A DNA stretch of 64,000 nt, from the NCBI GenBank assembly GCA_900466005.1, contig UEGQ01000007.1, positions 310,001-374,000 on the forward strand. Direction: 5' to 3'. Below are positions 32,174-38,452 of this stretch, piece by piece. The notes beneath the pieces were generated by a model, which ran no database searches, was not told where the DNA came from, and saw only the letters and a list, made by a program, of their open reading frames with translations. Numbering within the stretch: position 1 is the first letter of the stretch; each line of letters opens with the position of its first letter. A program made the translations under genes and the position numbers. This DNA is from Hyphomicrobiales bacterium. GTDB lineage: Bacteria > Pseudomonadota > Alphaproteobacteria > Rhizobiales > Rhizobiaceae.

Positions 32174-32373
32174 GTATCGGCGCCAAGATCTATCTCCGCA
32201 AAAACGGTTCCTTCGGAGCATCGTGCGACGGCTGCGCCGACACCGGCTATTTCATCGCCGAGGATAGCGGCCGCTTCACCGTTTACCCCGATGGCGGCGC
32301 GGAGCCAATCATTCGCGATGCGACGCGCGAACAGGCAGAACTGGCGATTGCCGCCGACTGGAGGCAGGCATGA
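32170..32373 (+). CDS. Hypothetical small phage protein
   Basis: The 67-residue product MSIGAKIYLRKNGSFGASCDGC ends in a helix (REQAELAIAADWRQA). The middle CDGC pair plus aromatic strands suggest a small zinc-ribbon or beta domain. It overlaps both neighbours by four bases. The function is unknown. Confidence 0.5.
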   Translation: MSIGAKIYLRKNGSFGASCDGCADTGYFIAEDSGRFTVYPDGGAEPIIRDATREQAELAIAADWRQA

Positions 32374-32960
32374 GCGACCTTCTCTCCCACAAGCTGAAAT
32401 GGTTCCGCAACATCGATGATTGCCCGATGTGCGACAGTTTCCGCCAAGAGGTCTATTTCCCCGACGAACACTATGGCGAAGGCGAGGGAGACGTCGACGA
32501 CATGGACGAACTCATCTGCACCCGCGCCTGTTTCGAGATCTGCTCGCAGAAGGCCGGCGAGCTCGACCAGATGGCCGAGGAGAGCTTCGAAGTGAGCAAC
32601 ACATCTGCCGAAATGTCCGCGCGCTTCCGTCTTGAGGCGGCGGCCGCCGAAGTGCGCTTCGCCGAAAGCAAGCTCGAGGAGACCGTGCGCGACCTCTTCC
32701 CCGTGGGCGCTAAAATCTCCTGGGCTCGCGGTAATAACGTCCATTCGGGCCATGTTCTCGAACACTGGTACCGAGGCGACCTTCTGGCCAGCAATGAACT
32801 CACGCGGAACGACGTCAAGGTCGCTTGGTACCAGATCCTGCAGGCAATGCAGATGCACTGGGCACCAACTCCACAAGGCCGAACGGCCGTCGCGGACGTT
32901 TCCGCGCCCCGTCCGGAGCGCAGCGGCGAAAGCCGCGACAGCGTGAGGATAGATCGATGA
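32370..32960 (+). CDS. Hypothetical phage protein with cysteine-rich N-terminus
   Basis: The 196-residue product has several cysteines in the first 65 residues (DCPMCDSF, LICTRACFEICSQ) separated by a strongly acidic stretch (GEGEGDVDDMDEL). A long helix follows (MSARFRLEAAAAEVRFAESKLEETV), then an aromatic C-terminal part (VAWYQILQAMQMHW). The tail is Pro/Arg/Ser-rich. Cysteine spacing hints at metal binding. No family is recognised; it is an accessory early gene. Confidence 0.5.
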   Translation: MSDLLSHKLKWFRNIDDCPMCDSFRQEVYFPDEHYGEGEGDVDDMDELICTRACFEICSQKAGELDQMAEESFEVSNTSAEMSARFRLEAAAAEVRFAESKLEETVRDLFPVGAKISWARGNNVHSGHVLEHWYRGDLLASNELTRNDVKVAWYQILQAMQMHWAPTPQGRTAVADVSAPRPERSGESRDSVRIDR

Positions 32961-33223
32961 TCCCGCTCGCCGACAATCCCGCCGTCACGGATCCGCACCG
33001 TGCCCTCACGCCGACCCAGCGCGACTGCCTCTCGGCCATCGCCTTCTTCCGCTTCCAGTCGCGCGACCGGCGCGGCTGGCGCATCGGCAACAAGCGCTTC
33101 TCCGCAACCACCGTCGACCGCCTCGCCGAATACGGCCTGGTGAGCCGTGGCCCGCGGAGCATCACAACCACCGTCGCCGGCGAGCTGGCGATCGACAAGC
33201 TGAAAGGAAACCGCCCATGGTGA
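32957..33223 (+). CDS. Putative winged-helix phage protein
   Basis: The 88-residue product reads ALTPTQRDCLSAIAFFRFQSRDRRGWRIG, then FSATTVDRLAEYGLVSRGPRSITTTVAGELAID. This is the pattern of a small winged helix: recognition helix TTVDRLAEYGLV, wing RGPRSITTT. It is likely a DNA-binding regulator. The ATG at 32957 overlaps the preceding stop. No specific family name is possible. Confidence 0.55.
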   Translation: MIPLADNPAVTDPHRALTPTQRDCLSAIAFFRFQSRDRRGWRIGNKRFSATTVDRLAEYGLVSRGPRSITTTVAGELAIDKLKGNRPW

Positions 33224-33615
33224 CGAATGGGACCACCACCGGAATGACGCCGCGCGAACTGGTCGCGCTGATCGAGGAACACGGCGAGCGCGAGGACAAG
33301 CTGACGGCAAAGCTGCTGGTGGCGCTCCGCGGCTATGCCGAGGCGAGCGAGGCCGTCGCGCACGATCTCGACGTGCTCGCCGATCGCGCCGGCCGCCTCA
33401 CCGCCGAGCGCTGCGGCCTCGTCGTCGAGGCGGCGATGCTGCTGCACGATCAGCAGGAGGCGCTGAAAAAGGCACATCCGATGTTTGCCGTCACGATGGG
33501 TGAAATTCCCCGCGCGCTCCTTGCCGGCCTCACCGCCGGAAAGAAGATCGCGGCGGCGATACAGGAAACCGAGCTGATCGACGAGCCGTTCTCGGCATTC
33601 GGGTGCGTCCAATGA
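33217..33615 (+). CDS. Hypothetical helical phage protein
   Basis: The 132-residue product is almost wholly helical and charged (PRELVALIEEHGEREDKLTAKLLVALRGYAEASEAVAHD). A C-terminal helical part follows, with ALLAGLTAGKKIAAAIQETEL. The ATG at 33217 follows AAAGGAAA and overlaps the preceding gene by seven bases. The function is unknown; it could form a coiled coil. Confidence 0.5.
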   Translation: MVTNGTTTGMTPRELVALIEEHGEREDKLTAKLLVALRGYAEASEAVAHDLDVLADRAGRLTAERCGLVVEAAMLLHDQQEALKKAHPMFAVTMGEIPRALLAGLTAGKKIAAAIQETELIDEPFSAFGCVQ

Positions 33616-33758
33616 CCGGCTTCTGGCTCACCTTCCTCGCCTGCCTGCTCGCCTTCTTCACCGGCGTGGGGCTCTGGGCCGCCGCCTTCTTCGGCGTCAG
33701 CGCGGCTTACGCCCGCACCGCCGCCCGCCGCGGCGGCAAGACGGCCCGCATGGAATAG
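33612..33758 (+). CDS. Small single-span membrane protein
   Basis: The 48-residue product starts MTGFWLTFLACLLAFFTGVG and has one or two hydrophobic segments (residues 4-30) followed by a basic tail (RTAARRGGKTARME). The ATG overlaps the preceding stop (ATGA) and the gene sits in an unbroken operon, which supports it despite its size. It may be a membrane moron, for instance in superinfection exclusion. This role is a guess. Confidence 0.55.
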   Translation: MTGFWLTFLACLLAFFTGVGLWAAAFFGVSAAYARTAARRGGKTARME

Positions 33759-33773
33759 TCCGGAGAAAGACAA

Positions 33774-34349
33774 ATGGACGACACTACACAACTGTTTCTC
33801 GATACCTGGAGATTGAGCGGCGCGGTTCTCGCCCCCGTTTCCGTCTGGTGGTTTCGCAAGGGATCCGTGGAACTTGCGAGAAGGGGCGATGTCGGGACGG
33901 CATCGGGCGGGGAGGTCATGTTCGCCTATATCTTTACTACCATCACGGCACTTATCTTTCTTGGCCTTCTTGTCCCGCTGGCATTCTTCCTGATGCGGAA
34001 AGTCGGCGTAGATACCGCCCTCGCCAGAATGGACATACGTGCCGAGTTCGAGGCGGAACTCGCCGAGAGCAGGAATAAGATCGACGAGTTGCGGGACAAA
34101 TACCTTGAGGCGGTGAGAAAATGGGGCGCCTCTAACGATGACGCCATCAGCTGGCGGAACACCAACGCAAACCTTCGTCTGCTTCTGTGGCAGGCGGAAA
34201 AGGTTCTGCGACCGTTCGCCAAGGCCGCCGATCTTCTGCCAGAAGAAGACGTGCAGGATGTGACATGCGTGCACTCCTGCGCTGTCGAAGCCGCGGATTT
34301 ACGCGCTGCCGCGTCCGTCGCGAAGAAGATCGCGGAAAGCAAGGAATAG
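33774..34349 (+). CDS. Hypothetical membrane-anchored phage protein
   Basis: The 191-residue product has a hydrophobic segment at about residues 49-73 (MFAYIFTTITALIFLGLLVPLAFFLM). A charged helical cytoplasmic part follows, consistent with a coiled coil (MDIRAEFEAELAESRNKIDELRDKYLEAVRKW). AGAAAGACA precedes the ATG. It is followed by an intrinsic terminator. It may be an accessory membrane protein; no family is recognised. Confidence 0.5.
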   Translation: MDDTTQLFLDTWRLSGAVLAPVSVWWFRKGSVELARRGDVGTASGGEVMFAYIFTTITALIFLGLLVPLAFFLMRKVGVDTALARMDIRAEFEAELAESRNKIDELRDKYLEAVRKWGASNDDAISWRNTNANLRLLLWQAEKVLRPFAKAADLLPEEDVQDVTCVHSCAVEAADLRAAASVAKKIAESKE

Positions 34350-34390
34350 CAGCCTCCCGCCCGGCGTGTCACCCCTCACGCCAGGCAGTC

Positions 34391-34426
34391 GCGGGCCGGC
34401 CGGTCGAGATGCGGCGGCCGGCCCGC
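34391..34426. repeat. GC-rich perfect inverted repeat
   Basis: GCGGGCCGGCC (34391-34401) and its complement GGCCGGCCCGC (34416-34426) form an 11-bp perfect inverted repeat with a 14-nt spacer. It lies in the 182-bp gap between two accessory genes and would form a strong hairpin in the transcript, without a T-run. Confidence 0.5.
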
Positions 34427-34471
34427 ATTCCCGAAACCTCCCGTCTGCCGGCCCTGCGGCGGACCACCTGA

Positions 34472-34510
34472 CCGGCGGCGCCTGTACCGCGTAGCCGCCG
34501 GATTTTCTTT
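34472..34510 (+). terminator. Intrinsic terminator between accessory genes
   Basis: CCGGCGGC (34472-34479) pairs with GCCGCCGG (34494-34501) and is followed by ATTTTCTTT. It would stop the accessory transcript starting near 31.85 kb. The downstream genes to the integrase may therefore have their own promoter, although none is obvious in the 20 bp before the next start codon. Confidence 0.65.
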
Positions 34511-34531
34511 GTCATCGATAGGAGCAGGAGC

Positions 34532-34951
34532 ATGACGAATAGATTGCAGCAGGCCTGTGATGCCTTCAACGCAAAGTATCCGGTGGGAACGCCGGTTTAC
34601 CTGCTCAAGGACAATGGAGACGTCGTGGAGACGGCGACGCGATCGGCGGCGCAAATCCTGTCCGGGCATTCCGCCGTCATCTGGCTTGAGGATGTGTCCG
34701 GCTGTTATCTTCTGGAAAGGGTGCGGCCCATACCGTTGCCGACATCCTCGGTCATTGCGGCTTTCGAGAAAGCGTATCCACATCTCTACTGGCACGTTGC
34801 CAAGGGAAAGATCACCGCCGGAGAGCCCTTGTACGGCGCCATCATTACAACCATCGACGGCACCGAGATCGGGCACGGCGAGAGCGCAGAAAGTGCCGAA
34901 GCTGCTTTTGCGGCTGCTATCGCCAGTGCTGGACTGGACTTGCGCCCATGA
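34532..34951 (+). CDS. Hypothetical phage protein
   Basis: The 139-residue product reads MTNRLQQACDAFNAKYPVGTPV, then strand-rich middle sections (VIWLEDVSGCYLLERVRPIPLP) and an Ala/Glu-rich C-terminus (GESAESAEAAFAAAIAS). It could be a small alpha/beta domain. GGAGCAGGAGC precedes the ATG. The function is unknown. Confidence 0.5.
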   Translation: MTNRLQQACDAFNAKYPVGTPVYLLKDNGDVVETATRSAAQILSGHSAVIWLEDVSGCYLLERVRPIPLPTSSVIAAFEKAYPHLYWHVAKGKITAGEPLYGAIITTIDGTEIGHGESAESAEAAFAAAIASAGLDLRP

Positions 34952-35079
34952 TCCATTTCCAGTTTGCCGGCCTGCTGCTCACCGTCGCCGGCCTCGTCGG
35001 CTTCATCATCGGGCCGTGGTATGTTGCCGCCCTGCTGCTCGCCGTCGGCATGCTCGTACTCGCCGGCTCGTGGCGGTGA
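34948..35079 (+). CDS. Small two-span membrane protein
   Basis: The 43-residue product consists mainly of two hydrophobic segments (FAGLLLTVAGLVGFIIG and YVAALLLAVGMLVLAG) around a Pro-Trp-Tyr turn. The ATG overlaps the preceding stop (ATGA), and the integrase begins 13 bp downstream behind GGAGG. Coupled position and composition support a real gene. The function is unknown. Confidence 0.5.
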   Translation: MIHFQFAGLLLTVAGLVGFIIGPWYVAALLLAVGMLVLAGSWR

Positions 35080-35092
35080 AGGAGGATTTCCC

Positions 35093-36271
35093 ATGAAACC
35101 CGCAACCCCGAAGATCCGCCATGTCGCATGGAGAGACGGCCGCCCGCGGTTCCAGCCCGCGAGGACGCTCCGCGAGCGCGGCTACAAGGGCAAGGACCTG
35201 CGCCATGATGACGGACGCTGGTACAGCGCAGGCGAGGCGCTGGACTGGTCGAACGCCTTTTCCGCGGCACTGGCCTCGGAAGTCGTGGAAAACGCGCCTG
35301 CAGCCTTCCCTGTGGCCGTAGCGGCCCGTCGCAGCATCTATCCTATCTCCCGCCTGTTCGAGGACTGGCTGCAGAACCCGCGCGTGACATCGAAGGCCAA
35401 GGCGACGATCAAGGACTACCGCCAGAAATCCCGCGTCATCGAAAGCTTCGATCCGGATCTCTGGGCCTCGGAAGTCGCGAGCCTCGACCGGCCGATCTGC
35501 TACGGCCTCTACGAGGCGCTCTGGCAGGAAAAGGGGCTGGCGACCGCCCGCGGCGTGATGACCATTCTCGGCATGGCCATCAAATGGGGGCTGAACTCCG
35601 GCCGCGTGCGCGGCCTGGCCTATAATCCGGCGCGCGATCTCGACATGACCCAGCCGCCGCCGCGTGCCCGCTTCCTGACCAAGCCCGAATTTCTCGCCCT
35701 GGTCGAGGCCGCCGAGGCCATGGGCCGGCCGGATCTCGCCGATATGTTCTACACGGGCGTCTGGACCGCCCAGCGCCAGGCCGACCGCCTGGCCCTCCAG
35801 GTCTCGGCCATCCGCAACGGCCGCTTTGTCCTTCGCCAGCGCAAGACCGGCGCGATCGTCAATGCCCCCGTTGCGCCCGAACTCAAGAAGCGCCTCGATG
35901 CCGCCGCCATCCGCCGAAAGCAGGCCGGCAAGGTCTCGCCCTTCGTGCATCTGAACGAAAGCACCTGGGAGCCGTGGAACCACTGGACCTATCGCAATCT
36001 CTTCTCCGCCGTGCGCGAACGCGCGGCAAAGAAGGTGCCGTCGATCGCAACCGTCCAGGAGAAGGACTTCCGCGCCACCGGCGTCACCTGGATGGCCTTG
36101 TCGGAAAAGGTCACGCTGCACCAGATCTGCGCCGTCTCCGGCCATAGCTTTCAGGGCGCGACGATCATCCTGCGCCACTACCTGGCGCTTCACCCGGAGA
36201 TGGCAACGACCGCGATCGGCCAGATGGTCGAATGGTACGACGCCGGCGGCAACACGGAACTGGCGGTTTAG
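35093..36271 (+). CDS. int: Tyrosine site-specific recombinase (phage integrase)
   Basis: The 392-residue protein has an N-terminal arm-binding region, a SAM-like core-binding domain at about 84-180 (ISRLFEDWLQNPRVTSKAKATIKDYRQ), and a catalytic domain. The catalytic residues visible are R228 (WTAQRQADRL), K251 (RQRKTGA), R327 (KDFRATGVTW), H351 (SGHSFQGAT) and the nucleophile Y363 (LRHYLAL). The position usually occupied by His in HxxR is Lys (K324), which occurs in this group. It should integrate the phage into the 3' end of tRNA-Lys, 1.9 kb to the right. GGAGG precedes the ATG. Confidence 0.92.
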   Translation: MKPATPKIRHVAWRDGRPRFQPARTLRERGYKGKDLRHDDGRWYSAGEALDWSNAFSAALASEVVENAPAAFPVAVAARRSIYPISRLFEDWLQNPRVTSKAKATIKDYRQKSRVIESFDPDLWASEVASLDRPICYGLYEALWQEKGLATARGVMTILGMAIKWGLNSGRVRGLAYNPARDLDMTQPPPRARFLTKPEFLALVEAAEAMGRPDLADMFYTGVWTAQRQADRLALQVSAIRNGRFVLRQRKTGAIVNAPVAPELKKRLDAAAIRRKQAGKVSPFVHLNESTWEPWNHWTYRNLFSAVRERAAKKVPSIATVQEKDFRATGVTWMALSEKVTLHQICAVSGHSFQGATIILRHYLALHPEMATTAIGQMVEWYDAGGNTELAV

Positions 36272-36284
36272 GAGGATGGCAGCG

Positions 36285-36545
36285 ATGAGCTTTTTCGAAT
36301 GGGCGGTCGAGCTTCGCCTCCACCTGGAGAAGCTCCGGGGGATGGGTGTAAAGTGCGAAGACGTCGAGATAAGCCTGCATCCAAGGGCATTTGTTCAGAT
36401 GCTGGCCAGCAAAGAGTTCTCTATGGCCCACGGCAGCATCGGTGACCGGCAGGTCTGCGGCGTGCGATTTGTCGCCCGGCCGCTAGAGATCGCGCGAGAA
36501 CACTTTTCGCAAGCCGCGCGTGACCGACCAGGCGACGGCGAATGA
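36285..36545 (+). CDS. Hypothetical phage protein downstream of integrase
   Basis: The 86-residue product starts MSFFEWAVELRLHLEKLRGMGVKCEDVEISLHPRAF. It appears as a small alpha/beta domain followed by a less ordered, charged tail. GGAGG stands nine bases before the ATG at 36285 and the gene follows the integrase by 13 bp. Its last 63 bp overlap the end of a convergent gene. The function is unknown. Confidence 0.5.
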   Translation: MSFFEWAVELRLHLEKLRGMGVKCEDVEISLHPRAFVQMLASKEFSMAHGSIGDRQVCGVRFVARPLEIAREHFSQAARDRPGDGE

Positions 36546-36779
36546 AACCAGGGCCGATACAGGAATAAAAACGTTGACAGTCGGATCTAGGCCAAATTGG
36601 CTACGGTTATGCATGGAGATGAGAGTGCGTGCCAGTGCAAAGGCTACTGCACCGGCTGCGAGCGGCAGCGCGCCACTCCGCGACAAGCCGATTACCGCAG
36701 CGGCAAATATGCCAATGATGAAGATTGGGTCTCCGAGTGAACCGAGAATTGTTCCGGCCAGAACGGCTAGATATACCAT
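36483..36779 (-). CDS. Small membrane protein encoded against the operon
   Basis: The 98-residue product has three to four hydrophobic segments (VYLAVLAGTILGSL, IFIIGIFAAAVIGL, LPLAAGAVAFALA, FIPVSALVSFAVAW) and a basic C-terminus (TRGLRKVFSRDL). A near-consensus AAGGAGGA precedes the ATG at 36779. It is the only minus-strand gene right of the switch. It lies between the integrase and the antirepressor operon, with its start facing that operon's promoter. This is the typical look of a lysogenic conversion or superinfection-exclusion gene; the role is inferred from position and topology. Confidence 0.6.
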   Translation of the reverse strand: MVYLAVLAGTILGSLGDPIFIIGIFAAAVIGLSRSGALPLAAGAVAFALARTLISMHNRSQFGLDPTVNVFIPVSALVSFAVAWSVTRGLRKVFSRDL

Positions 36780-36792
36780 CGCTAAATCCTCC

Positions 36793-36823
36793 TTGACAGA
36801 TTCCACCATAGCGCTCACCCTAT
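36793..36823 (+). promoter_or_regulatory. Putative promoter of the c4-icd-ant operon
   Basis: TTGACA at 36793-36798 is followed by CCCTAT at 36818-36823, a longer spacer (19 bp) than ideal. The -35 element overlaps the ribosome site of the divergent membrane gene (AAGGAGG on the other strand). The spacing weakens the call, but a promoter is needed upstream of the a1 site at 36861. Confidence 0.35.
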
Positions 36824-36860
36824 GTCCGCTTCGCCTCATAGTGAAGCCCCTCGTTGCGGA

Positions 36861-36896
36861 GTGTGCAAGCCTGCAGCCTGCGGTACGGTCACGGAG
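36861..36896 (+). promoter_or_regulatory. a1 and b1 pairing sequences of the c4-type control region
   Basis: GTGTGCAAG (36861-36869, a1) and CACGGAG (36890-36896, b1) are exact copies of the target sites near the icd-like ribosome site. Both are complementary to segments of the c4-like RNA. Phage P1 has an equivalent upstream set of complementary sites in its immI operon. Confidence 0.7.
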
Positions 36897-36935
36897 CGCC
36901 CGCGCGCTTATGGTTTCATGAGCGCGTTTCTGTTT

Positions 36936-37008
36936 GGTCGGGCGTAATGGGAGGGCTTCGGCCCTGCCGGTCTCCGTGCCGGTCTTGCACACCCGTTACT
37001 GCCCGGCC
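36936..37008 (+). ncRNA. c4: c4-type antisense RNA
   Basis: The 73-nt core folds as a three-way junction. The closing stem pairs 36936-36951 with 36992-37008 (16 pairs, two G-U, one bulge). Inside it are a hairpin AGGGC-TTCG-GCCCT (36952-36965) and a second hairpin with a CCGG stem (36967-36970, 36979-36982), whose loop TCTCCGTG is the b' sequence. The single-stranded junction CTTGCACA (36984-36991) is a'. a' is complementary to GTGTGCAAG at 37013 and b' with its flank to CACGGAGACC at 37041, which covers the ribosome site of the next gene. Layout, length and pairing match c4 RNAs of phages P1 and P7, which block antirepressor synthesis. Confidence 0.88.
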
Positions 37009-37012
37009 ACCC

Positions 37013-37050
37013 GTGTGCAAGCGCGTTGCCGGGTCTCAACCACGGAGACC
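37013..37050 (+). promoter_or_regulatory. a2 and b2 target sites covering the icd-like ribosome-binding site
   Basis: GTGTGCAAG (37013-37021) and CACGGAGACC (37041-37050) are complementary to a' and b' of the c4-like RNA upstream. b2 contains the GGAG ribosome site, 5 bases from the ATG at 37056 counting from the end of b2. A second GGTCTC at 37032-37037 can form a local hairpin with GAGACC at 37045-37050, so the site can switch between alternative pairings. Confidence 0.8.
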
Positions 37051-37055
37051 TCGAA

Positions 37056-37280
37056 ATGCAAACACAGCAATATCCCCAAATGCACGCCGACCAGTCGAAC
37101 CGCGAGGCGCGGTCGCTCGCCGGTCTTCTGCTCTTTGCCGCAGAGAATTGCGACGATGCCGATTTCGCTCGCCTGCGCGACCAGTACATCACGCTGCTCT
37201 ATCTCCTCATCGAGAAATCCGACGAGGCGGCGGAGGCCATCGAGCAGCTTTATCAGCCGGAGAAGGGAGCGTTGCAATGA
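37056..37280 (+). CDS. icd-like leader gene of the antirepressor operon
   Basis: The 74-residue helical product (QSNREARSLAGLLLFAAENCDDADFARLRDQYITLLYLLIEKSDEAAEAIEQLYQ) is the first gene after the c4-like RNA, and its ribosome site is the b2 target. Its stop overlaps the start of the antirepressor (ATGA). In phage P1 the gene at this place, icd, has 73 codons, interferes with cell division when unregulated, and must be translated for the antirepressor to be made. The sequence shows no clear similarity to P1 Icd that I can see, so only the position and coupling are equivalent. Confidence 0.7.
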   Translation: MQTQQYPQMHADQSNREARSLAGLLLFAAENCDDADFARLRDQYITLLYLLIEKSDEAAEAIEQLYQPEKGALQ

Positions 37281-38098
37281 ACGCCATGCAGAATTTTGCT
37301 TTCGAGGAAAATCTCGTCCGCGTGATCGAACTGGACGGCGAGCCTTGGTTCGTTGGAAAGGACGTTTGTGCCGCTCTCGGTATTCGTGATCATCATCAGG
37401 CGCTGGAAAAGCTTGATGATGATGAAAGGGGTGGGTGTGTCGTACCCACCCCTATGGGAGAGCAGGCGATGATTGTCGTCTCGGAGCCGGGGGTCTACCG
37501 TCTGGTTTTCCGTTCAAACAAGCCGGAAGCAGAGCGCTTCAAGCGCTGGCTGGCCCATGAAGTCCTGCCCGCCATCCGCAAGACCGGCAGTTATGGCGCG
37601 CCGGTGCGGCCGGCCGAGGCCGCGATCGTTGATCCGCTGGCCGTCGATCGCCGTCAGGCGCTGGCGGAAGTGCGCGAGGCGCGGCTGATCTTCGGCCCGC
37701 GCGCCGCCCGCGCCCTTTGGAACCAGTCGCCCTATCTGCCGCGCGTGCCGGAAATGGATCTGGTCATGTCGTCGGGCGGTGACGAGGGGCCGGAATGCCT
37801 CGGCTATCTTCTCGGCTTCATGGTCGACGAGGACATGCGCAGCATCGCCGATCTTCTCCAGTCCGGCGAAACAGCGGCGCTGGAGCGCGTCGGCCTCAAA
37901 CCCGTCGATGGCGGCGTCTGGCTCGATCCGTCCAAGCCGGAAATGAAGGCGCTCTGGAAGCGCACGCGCTGGCGCGACGGCCTGTGGATAAGCCACCTGC
38001 GCCGCCTTCCCGGTGTCACCGGCAACCACCCGCGCATGTCGATCGGCGGCCACCAGTGCCGCCCCTTGTGGCTTCCCGCCTCGCTGTTGATGGCGTGA
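37277..38098 (+). CDS. ant: Bro-N family antirepressor
   Basis: The 273-residue protein has an N-terminal Bro-N domain at about residues 5-105: VRVIELDGEPWFVGKDVCAALGI, HQALEKLDDDERGG, then SEPGVYRLVFRSNKPEAERFKRWLAHEVLPAIRKTG. The C-terminal part is separate and contains ALWNQSPYLPRVP and GLWISHLRRLPGV, perhaps for binding the repressor. Antirepressors of this type inactivate CI-like repressors by binding them. Control by the upstream c4-like RNA and coupling to the icd-like gene fit that role. With a CI that seems unable to cleave itself, this protein may be the main induction route. Confidence 0.85.
   Translation: MNAMQNFAFEENLVRVIELDGEPWFVGKDVCAALGIRDHHQALEKLDDDERGGCVVPTPMGEQAMIVVSEPGVYRLVFRSNKPEAERFKRWLAHEVLPAIRKTGSYGAPVRPAEAAIVDPLAVDRRQALAEVREARLIFGPRAARALWNQSPYLPRVPEMDLVMSSGGDEGPECLGYLLGFMVDEDMRSIADLLQSGETAALERVGLKPVDGGVWLDPSKPEMKALWKRTRWRDGLWISHLRRLPGVTGNHPRMSIGGHQCRPLWLPASLLMA
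37428..37452 (+). repeat. Perfect 9-bp inverted repeat inside the antirepressor gene
   Basis: GGGGTGGGT (37428-37436) and ACCCACCCC (37444-37452) flank a 7-nt loop in the coding sequence of the Bro-N domain. The hairpin is strong and lies about 150 bp after the start codon. It could pause ribosomes or polymerase. No T-run follows. Confidence 0.5.
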
Positions 38099-38107
38099 GA
38101 CCTGACT

Positions 38108-38148
38108 GACTTGTGCGACCATGCGACTTTACGCAGGTCGCACAAGTC
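38108..38148. repeat. Long inverted repeat next to the attachment site
   Basis: GACTTGTGCGACC (38108-38120) and GGTCGCACAAGTC (38136-38148) are perfect 13-bp arms. A further TGCG / CGCA pair (38122-38125, 38132-38135) extends the stem to 17 bp with a single bulge. It lies between the antirepressor stop and the tRNA-Lys gene, 41 bp from the tRNA. It may end the operon without a T-run, or be part of the integrase-binding arm of the attachment site. Confidence 0.6.
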
Positions 38149-38188
38149 GAAACGCAAGGCCGGTGATCTTTGATTCTATGAGGTTTTT

Positions 38189-38264
38189 TGGTGAGCGCGC
38201 AGGGATTCGAACCCTGGACCTACTGATTAAAAGTCAGTTGCTCTACCGGCTGAGCTACGCGCTC
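38189..38264 (-). tRNA. tRNA-Lys (anticodon TTT), probable attachment site
   Basis: On the minus strand the 76-nt sequence begins GAGCGCGTAGCTCAGCC, has the anticodon loop CTTTTAA with anticodon TTT, the T-loop GTTCGAATC, and an encoded CCA at 38189-38191. The 7-bp acceptor stem (38258-38264 with 38193-38199) is perfect. The 3' end faces the prophage, so integration would rebuild the gene from phage-borne sequence. The matching copy would be at the far left end of the phage, outside the window. Confidence 0.97.
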
Positions 38265-38452
38265 CCGTCGAGGGGCAAATCGGCTCCTCTGGAAGTGCGC
38301 GGAACATATGCAGGCGACCCCGTGCGGTCAACCCAAAAATCACGCCGAAAACGGGGAAAAACCGTCCAATTGCCGCACGCGCGGAAAGGTGATTGGCAAG
38401 CAAGCCCATCGGAAGGTAGGAAGGCCGCATCGAAGGATAGCGGAGACCCGAC

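Larger units (their letters stand above)
1..38264. mobile_element. Temperate short-tailed prophage, left end outside window, integrated at tRNA-Lys
   Basis: The stretch holds a complete temperate phage plan. It has a repressor/Cro switch at 31.0 kb, replication genes and all virion and lysis genes on the minus strand to the left, and integrase plus an antirepressor operon on the plus strand to the right. The right boundary is set by the tRNA-Lys gene at 38189-38264, whose 3' end faces the phage, the usual arrangement for tyrosine integrases. Host housekeeping genes begin immediately beyond. The left boundary and second attachment site are not in the window, so the element exceeds 38 kb. The virion genes resemble the T7 order (portal, scaffold, capsid, tail tubes, internal proteins, fibre) but the regulation is lambda/P1-like. 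The genes checked are intact, so the prophage may be functional. Confidence 0.93.
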
